Assembly: GCF_050003625.1 (NCBI RefSeq)
Contig: NC_134398.1
Span: forward strand, 107,912,026 to 107,976,025
Reading direction: 5' to 3'
Source of the DNA: Haematobia irritans
Lineage: Eukaryota > Arthropoda > Insecta > Diptera > Muscidae
DNA length: 64,000 nucleotides
This document shows positions 57,276 through 64,000 of this stretch, piece after piece; the first letter of the stretch is position 1; the number at the start of each line of letters is the position of its first letter. The notes beneath the pieces are model-generated. The model made no database searches. It saw only the letters and a list, made by a program, of their open reading frames with translations, and was not told the origin of the DNA. The position numbers and the translations under genes were made by a program.

Positions 57276-57692
57276 CTGAATTATATACGTATTTAATCGG
57301 CCTTTTTTTTGTTTAATATATACCCCTTATGGACTAACTTAAAATTTAGAAGACAGTGTTAAAAAGTTTTACGATACCTTGCCATCGGCAAGTGTTATCG
57401 CAACCCAAGTAATTCGATTGTGGATGACAGCATTTAGTAGAAGTCAAACTGTCAAACTGAATTATATACGTATTTAATCGGCCTTTTTTTTGTTTAATAT
57501 ATACCCCTTATGGACTAACTTACAATTTAGAAGACAGTGTTAAAAAGTTTTACGATACCTTGCCATCGGCAAGTGTTATCGCAACCCAAGTAATTCGATT
57601 GTGGATGACAGCATTTAGTAGAAGTTCCTACGCAATCCATGGTGGAGGGTACATAAGATTCGGCCTGGCCGAACTTACGGCCGTATATACTT
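57276..57692 (+). repeat. duplicated 3' tail of a type 1 DINE-like element
   Basis: TGAATTATATACGTATTTAA to GCATTTAGTAGAAGT occurs twice in direct tandem (57276-57444 and 57452-57624); the second goes on to the hairpin TTCGGCCTGGCCGAA and TATATACTTG at 57692. The single version is at 16347-16583. Confidence 0.8.
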
Positions 57693-58158
57693 GTTTTTTT
57701 TTTTTTTTCTTATAAACACAAATAGACACTTGTGAACATATATTTTTATATAAATCTAATAATAAAAGTTTCAATTGGCTCCGATTCACCAAAACCGGAG
57801 ATGGACTTTTTTTGTTTTTTTTTTTCCTTATAATTGTGTCTAACAACGACTTTGACTAATAAGATATATGTGTCTCTACTTATTTGTCTTGCCTTGCCAA
57901 ACGATTTTGTCACAGTACACTGTAACATAAATTTCAGAGGAGCTTACAATTTTCATTCGGGTTATCAACCCAGACAGCGCAAATTTAGCACGTTTGTCGC
58001 TTTGTCGTAAACGGCCGTAAGTGGTCTTTAGTGCGGTTCAGACCATTTGCGGCTGTATACGAAAAAGAGACAAACGATTGACCGTGCTAAACTTGCGCTG
58101 TGTGCTTTGATAAGCCGAATGAAAATTGTAAGCTCCACTGAAATTTATGATCCTTTAC
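57693..58158. repeat. fold-back outer segment and inverted arm pair before KRE copy 8
   Basis: Same as 16584-17040 (including the missing ATGAATC in the reverse arm), showing a block duplication. Only T-run lengths and a few bases differ. Confidence 0.75.
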
Positions 58159-58417
58159 GATCCTACCCGCATCGGACCAAAAGCTGCTGCAAAAAGAGGA
58201 AGCTACACCTGCTGCGTTGAACGTAGGCCCAAAGAAGCTATCCCTCGAAAATTATTTGAAAAGGCAACAGCGAGCAGTAGAAGAGAAATTAACCCGTATA
58301 CCACCGACACAAAAACCAAAACATAGAAGAGGCGCACGAATTGTGCGTTTGCGTCGAGAGCTGCCTTCCTTGAAGGAAATAGTTAATGCTGATCCACCAC
58401 CGTCTTGGTATATATAA
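58159..58417 (+). pseudogene. KRE small basic ORF, copy 8 (group C)
   Basis: Same as copy 7 at 17041: KKLSLENYLKRQQ, RRGARIV and PPPSWYI, closed by the stop formed with the mariner end. No ATG in frame. It was carried here with the block. Confidence 0.5.
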
Positions 58418-59349
58418 AGGGTGATTCTTTTGAGGTTAGGATTTTCATGCATTAGTATTTGACAGATCACGTGGGATTTCAGACATGGGTCAAAGAGAAA
58501 GATGCTCAGTATGCTTTGACATTTCATCATGAATAGACTTACTAACGAGCCACAACGTCGAATTTTCAGTGAATGGGCCCTAGAAAAGTTGGCAGAAAAT
58601 CCGCTTTTTTATCGACAAATTTTGTTCAGCGATGAGGCTCATTTCTGGTTGAATGGCTACGTAAATAAGCAAAATTGCCGCATTTGGAGTGAAGAGCAAC
58701 CAGAAGCCGTTCAAGAACTGCCCATGCATCCCGAAAAATGCACTGTTTGGTGTGGTTTGTACGCTGGTGGAATCATTGGACCGTATTTTTTCAAAGATGC
58801 TGTTGGACGCAACGTTACGGTGAATGGCGATCGCTGTCGTTCGATGCTAACAAACTTTTTGTTGCCAAAAATGGAAGAACTGAACTTGGTTGACATGTGG
58901 TTTCAACAAGATGGCGCTACATGCCACACAGCTCGCGATTCTATGGCCATTTTGAGGGAAAACTTCGGAGAACAATTCATCTCAAGAAATGGACCGGTAA
59001 GTTGGCCACCAAGATCATGCGATTTGACGCCTTTAGACTATTTTTTGTGGGGCTACGTCAAGTCTAAAGTCTACAGAAATAAGCCAGCAACTATTCCAGC
59101 TTTGGAAGACAACATTTCCGAAGAAATTCGGGCTATTCCGGCCGAAATGCTCGAAAAAGTTGCCCAAAATTGGACTTTCCGAATGGACCACCTAAGACGC
59201 AGCCGCGGTCAACATTTAAATGAAATTATCTTCAAAAAGTAAATGTCATGGACTAATCTAACGTTTCAAATAAAGAACCGATGAGATTTTGCTAATTTTA
59301 TGCGTTTTTTTTTTTTTTAAAGTTATCAAGCTCTTAACAAATCACCCTT
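58417..59349 (+). mobile_element. DD41D mariner, deleted copy 3 (both ends intact)
   Basis: 933 bp, AAGGGTGATTC...GAATCACCC-type ends, TA at 58415-58416 and 59350-59351. The left flank is KRE group C and the right flank is satellite (TATATCTTATTAGTCAAAG), so no single empty site reconstructs: the block was joined to satellite at or inside the element. Confidence 0.85.
58529..59242 (+). CDS. DD41D mariner transposase lacking the HTH domain (237 aa), copy 2
   Basis: Same in-frame fusion MNRLTNE/PQRRIFSEW as at 17412, with Asp35, Asp128 and Asp170 retained. Phe33 is present (LFSDEAHF), residue 103 is Cys instead of Tyr (GDRCRSM). The frame is intact to HLNEIIFKK. Having intact ends and catalytic domain but no DNA-binding domain, it may be mobilised in trans by a full-length source elsewhere, or act as an inhibitor; both are inference. 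Confidence 0.8.
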   Translation: MNRLTNEPQRRIFSEWALEKLAENPLFYRQILFSDEAHFWLNGYVNKQNCRIWSEEQPEAVQELPMHPEKCTVWCGLYAGGIIGPYFFKDAVGRNVTVNGDRCRSMLTNFLLPKMEELNLVDMWFQQDGATCHTARDSMAILRENFGEQFISRNGPVSWPPRSCDLTPLDYFLWGYVKSKVYRNKPATIPALEDNISEEIRAIPAEMLEKVAQNWTFRMDHLRRSRGQHLNEIIFKK

Positions 59350-61218
59350 TATATCTTATTAGTCAAAGTCGTTGTTAGGCGCAATTATAAAGAAAAATAA
59401 AACAAAAAAAGTCCATCTTGCGGCCGTATACAACAAAGCGACAAACGATTCATTGTCCGTGCTAAACTTGCGCTGTGTGGGTTGATAACCCGAATGAAAA
59501 TTGTAATTTTCATTCGGGTTATCAACCCACATTTTTCATTCGGGTTATCAACCCACACAGCGCAAGTTTAGCACGGACAACGAATCGTTTGTCGCTTTGT
59601 TGTATACGGCCGCAAGATGGACTGTTTTTGTTTTATTTTTCTTTATAATTGCGCATAACAAAGACTTTGACTAATAAGATATATGTGTCTCTTTAGGGCG
59701 GTTCAGACATCTTGCGGCCGTATACAACAAAACGACAAACGATTCATTGTCCATGCTAAACTTGCGCTGTGTGGGTTGATAACCCGAATGAAAATTACAA
59801 TTCACAATTTTCATGCGGGTTATCAACCCACACAGCGCAAGTTTAGCATGTACAATGAATCGTTTGTCGTTTTGTTGTATATGGCCGCAAGATGTCTGAA
59901 CCGCCCTAAAGAGACACATATATCTTATTAGTGAAAGTCGTTGTTAGGCGCAATTATAAAAAAAAAAAACAAAAAAAGTCCATCTCCGGTTTTGGTGAAT
60001 CAGAGCCAATTGAAAATTTTATTATTAGATTTTTTTATTTTTATTAGAATTTGACAACCCGATTGAAAATTACAATTTTCATTCGGGTTCTCAACCCACA
60101 CAGCGCAAGTTTAGCACGGACAATGAATCGTTTGTCGCTTTGTCGTATACGGCCGCAAGTGGTCTGAACCGCGCTAAAGAGACATATATATCTTATAAGT
60201 CAAAGTCGTTGTTAGCCGCAAGTAAGCGACAAATGATTCGTTGTCCGTGCTAAACTTGCCCTGTGTGGGTTGATAACCCGAATGAAAATTGTAATTTTCA
60301 TTCAGATTATCAACCCACATTTTTCATTCGGGTTATCAACCCACACAGCGCAAGTTTAGCATGGACAATGAATCGTTTGTCGCTTTGTTGTATACGGCCG
60401 CAAGATGGACTTTTTTTGTTTTATTTTTCTTTATAATTGCGCCTAACAACGACTTTGACTAATAAGATATATGTGTCTCTTCAGGGCGGTTCAGACATCT
60501 TGCGGCCGTATACAACAAAACGACAAACGATTCATTGTCCATGCTAAACGTGCGCTGTATGGGTTGATAACCCGAATGAAAATTGTAATTTTCAATCGGG
60601 TTATCAACCCACAATTTTCATGCGGGTTATCAACCCACACAGCGCAAGTTTAGCATGGACAATGAATCGTTTGTCGTTTTGTTGTATACGGCCGCAAGAT
60701 GTCTGAACCGCCCTAAAGAGACACATATATCTTATTTTCATTCGGGTTATCAACCCACACAGCGCAAGTTTAGCACGGACAACGAATCGTTTGTCGCTTT
60801 GTTGTATACGGCCGCAAGATGGACTTCTTTTTTATTTTTCTTTATAATTGCGCCTAACAACGACTTTGACTGAATAAAATTCTAATAAAAATAAAAAAAA
60901 TCTCATAATAAAATTTTCAAAATTACAATTTTCATTCGGGTTATCAACCCACACAGCGCAAGTTTAGCACGGACAATGAATCGTTTGTCGCTTTGTCGTA
61001 TACGGCCGCAATGAAAATTGTAATTTTCATTCGGGTTATCAACCCACAATTTTCATGCGGGTTATCAACCCACACAGCGCAAGTTTAGCATGGACAATGA
61101 ATCGTTTGTCGTTTTGTTGTATACGGCCGCAAGATGTCTGAACCGCCCTAAAGAGACACATATATCTTATTAGTCAAAGTCGTTGTTAGGCGCAATTATA
61201 AAGAAAAATAACACAAAA
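59350..61218. repeat. palindromic satellite array, second block
   Basis: Same arms and linkers as the main block. Includes the long palindrome centred near 59801, and a short damaged stretch at about 60205-60235 where TTAGCCGCAAGTAAGCGAC joins two modules. Confidence 0.9.
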
Positions 61219-62395
61219 CCAGTAAGGAAAGTCTAAAGTCGGGCGGGGCCGACTATATTATACCCTGCACCACATTGTAGATCTAAATTTTCGATACCAT
61301 ATCACATCCGTCAAATGTGTTTGGGGCTATGTATAAAGGTTTGTCCCAAATACATACATTTAAATATCACTCGATCTGGAAGAATTTGATAGACTTCTAC
61401 AAACTCTATAGACCCAAAATTTAAGACGGCTAATGCACTAGGGTGGAACACAATGTTAGTAAAAAAATATGGGAAACATTTAAATCTGAAGCAATTTTAA
61501 GGAAACTTTGCAGCAGTTTATTTAGGATTTATCGCTCGATATATATGTATTAGAAGTTTAGGAAAATTAGAGTCATTTTTACAAGTTTGCGACTAAGCAG
61601 TGGCGATTTTACAAGGAAATTGTTGGTATTTTGACCATTTTTGTCGAAATCAGAAAAACATATATATGGAAGATATATCTAAATCTGAACCGATTTCAAC
61701 TAAATTTGGCACGCATAACAACAATGCTAATTATACTCTCTGTGCAAAATTTCAACTAAATCGGAGTTAAAAATTGGCCTCTGTGGTCATATGAGTGTAA
61801 ATCGGGCGAAAGCTATATATGGGAGATATATCTAAATCTGAACCGATTTCAACCAAATTTGGCACGCATAGCTACAATGCTAATTCTACTCCCTTTGCAA
61901 AATTTCAACTAAATCGGAGCAAAAAATTGGCCTCTGTGGTCATATGAGTGCAAATCGGGGGAAAGTTATATATGGGAGATATATCCAAATCTGAACCGAT
62001 TTCAACCAAATTTAGCACGCATAGTTTCAATGCTAATTCTACTCCCTGTGCAAAATTTCAACCAAATCGGAGTTAAAAAATTGGCCTCTTTGGGCAAATG
62101 AGTGTAAATCGGGCGAAAGCTATATATGAGAGCTATATCTAAATCTGAACCGATTTGGCTGGTATTTTGCAAGTTTTTCGAGACCCATAAAATATTCGGA
62201 TGTACGGAATTTGAGGAAGATCGGTTGATATACACGCCAATTATGACCAGATCGGCGAAAAATATATATGGCAGCTATATCTAAATCTGAACCGATTTTT
62301 TCCAAAATCAATAGGGATCGTCTTTGAGCCGAAACAGGACCCTATACCAAATTTTAGGACAATCGGACTAAAACTGCGAGCTGTACTTTGCACAC
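61219..62395 (+). mobile_element. DINE-like element, type 2, 1.18-kb copy 2 in the satellite
   Basis: Almost the same sequence as 56099-57275, with the same left joint (AAACCAGTAAGG) and the same truncation at TTTGCACAC, but followed by satellite (ATTGTCCGTGC) instead of a DINE tail. Differences noticed include GGGGCTATGTATAAAGG versus GGGGCTATATATAAAGG. Confidence 0.8.
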
Positions 62396-64000
62396 ATTGT
62401 CCGTGCTAAACTTGCGCTGTGTGGGTTGATAACCCGAATGAAAATTGTAATTTTCATTCGGGTTATCAACCCACATTTTTCATTCGGGTTATCAACCCAC
62501 ACAGCGCAAGTTTAGCACGGACAACGAATCGTTTGTCGCTTTGTTATATACGGCCGCAAGATGGACTGTTTTTGTTTTATTTTTCTTTATAATTGCGCCT
62601 AACAAAGACTTTGACTAATAAGATATATGTGTCTCTTTAGGGCGGTTCAGACATCTTGCGGCCGTATACAACAAAACGACAAACGATTCATTGTCCATGC
62701 TAAACTTGCGCTGTGTGGGTTGATAACCCGAATGAAAATTACAATTCACAATTTTCATGCGGGTTATCAACCCACACAGCGCAAGTTTAGCACGGACAAT
62801 GAATCGTTTGTCGCTTTGTCGTATACGGCCGCAAGTGGTCTGAACCACGCTAAAGAGACATATATATCTTATAAGTCAAAGTCGTTGTTAGGCGCAATTA
62901 TAAAGAAAAATAAAACAAAAAAAAGTCCATCTTGCGGCCGTATACAACAAAAACAGTCCATCTTGCGGCCGTATACAACAAAGCGACAAACGATTCATTG
63001 TCCATGCTAAACTTGCGCTGTGTGGGTTGATAACCCGAATGAAAAATGTGGGTTGACAACCCGATTGAAAATTACAATTTTCATTCGGGTTCTCAACACA
63101 CACAGCGCAAGTTTAGCACGGACAATGAATCGTTTGTCGCTTTGTCGTATACGGCCGCAAGTGGTCTGAACCGCGCTAAAGAGACAAATATATCAAAGTC
63201 AAAGTCGTTGTTAGGCGCAATTATAAAGAAATATAAAACAAAAAAAGTCCATTTTGCGGCCGTATACAACAAAGCGACAAACGATTCGTTGTCCGTGCTA
63301 AACTTGCGCTGTGTGGGTTGATAACCCGAATGAAAAATGTGGGTTGATAACCCGAATGAAAATAAGATATATGTGTCTCTTTAGGGCGGTTCAGACATCT
63401 TGCGGCCGTATACAACAAAACGACAAACGATTCATTGTCCATGCTAAACTTGCGCTGTGTGGGTTGATAACCCGCATGAAAATTGTGGGTTGATAACCCG
63501 AATGAAAATTACAATTTTCATTCGGGTTATCAACCCATACAGCGCAAGTTTAGCATGGACAATGAATCGTTTGTCGTTTTGTTGTATACGGCCGCCAGAT
63601 GTCTGAACCGCCCTAAAGAGACACATATATCTTATCAGTCAAAGTCGTTGTTAGGCGCAATTATAAAGAAAAATAAAACAAAAAAGTCCATCTTGCGGCC
63701 GTATACAACAAAGCGACAAACGATTCATTGTCCATGCTAAACTTGCGCTGTGTGGGTTGATAACCCGAATGAAAATTACAATTGTCATTCGGGTTCTCAA
63801 CCCACACAGCGCAAGTTTAGCACGGACAATGAATCGTTTGTCGCTTTGTCGTATACGGCCGCAAGTGGTCTGAACCGCGCTAAAGAGACATATAAATCTT
63901 ATAAGTCAAAGTCGTTGTTAGGCGCAATTATAAAGAAACATAAAACAAAAAAATCCATCTTGCGGCCGTATACAACAAAGCGACAAACGATTCGTTGTCC
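62396..64000. repeat. palindromic satellite array, third block (continues past window)
   Basis: Same arms and linkers. Around 62930-62965 the words GTCCATCTTGCGGCCGTATA and CAACAAAAACAGTCC show a small partial duplication. No end is reached, so the array extends beyond 64000. Confidence 0.9.

Noticed and set aside
40015..63740. Dozens of 60-127-codon ORFs in the array (MCLFRAVQTS..., MDNESFVVLL..., MWVDNPNE...)
   Set aside because: They are the arm sequence translated in different frames and on both strands because the arm is palindromically repeated. Frequent frame shifts at linkers and no conserved start argue against a protein family.

Overview
This is a eukaryotic window, almost certainly from a higher fly (calyptrate Diptera, most likely Muscidae such as Stomoxys, Haematobia or Musca). 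The inference rests on AT-rich sequence, several dispersed repeat families typical of fly genomes (DINE-1/INE-1-like elements ending in ATACCC...GGGTAT hairpins, LOA/Jockey-type LINEs with TAACC tails, mariners, CACTGAAAAAA-ended MITEs) and the absence of bacterial gene organisation. I see no intact host protein gene in 64 kb. The window is a nested, tandemly duplicated repeat cluster, like pericentromeric heterochromatin or a transposon graveyard.

Region 1 (1-18.2 kb) is tandem, partly shuffled blocks. A likely LTR with TATA box, initiator and polyA signal (343-448) leads into a broken Ty3/gypsy-type gag. Each later block joins a truncated gag piece, short GTTCACAC-motif tracts, one arm of a fold-back repeat, a small basic ORF called here KRE (about 100 aa, unrecognised, eight copies in the window) and a conserved 3' flank. 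Two 242-bp PIF/Harbinger-type MITEs sit in these blocks with clean TAA/TTA target duplications. A LINE reverse-transcriptase fragment followed by a DINE-like element occurs twice (6.86-9.27 and 13.24-16.58 kb); a DD41D (rosa-type) mariner entered only the second. Another mariner at 17.3 kb runs into a 246-bp (TA)n tract.

Region 2 (18.5-40 kb) is older dispersed sequence: MITEs, a 693-bp hAT-like element with 8-bp TSD, an internally deleted DD34D mariner, LINE fragments, tRNA-like SINE segments, TCACG-rich foldback elements and several DINE-like copies, one nested inside another. At 37.6-39.0 kb an inverted gag copy preserves more of Gag than the plus-strand copies.

Region 3 (40.07-64 kb) is a satellite array of alternating palindromes. 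Its arms (GCGGTTCAGAC...GATAACCCGAATGAAAATT) recur head-to-head and tail-to-tail, with higher-order duplications of about 1.30 and 2.68 kb. It is interrupted by two almost identical 1.18-kb DINE-like fragments and by a block (57.45-59.35 kb) duplicated from 16.35-18.2 kb, containing KRE and a DD41D mariner. Satellite arms are diverged relatives of the arms beside KRE in region 1, so both regions probably share one fold-back mobile element as ancestor.

The only open reading frames likely to represent once-functional proteins are gag, the LINE ORF2 pieces, the mariner transposases and the KRE ORF. Many other ORFs are translations of palindromic satellite or (TA)n.
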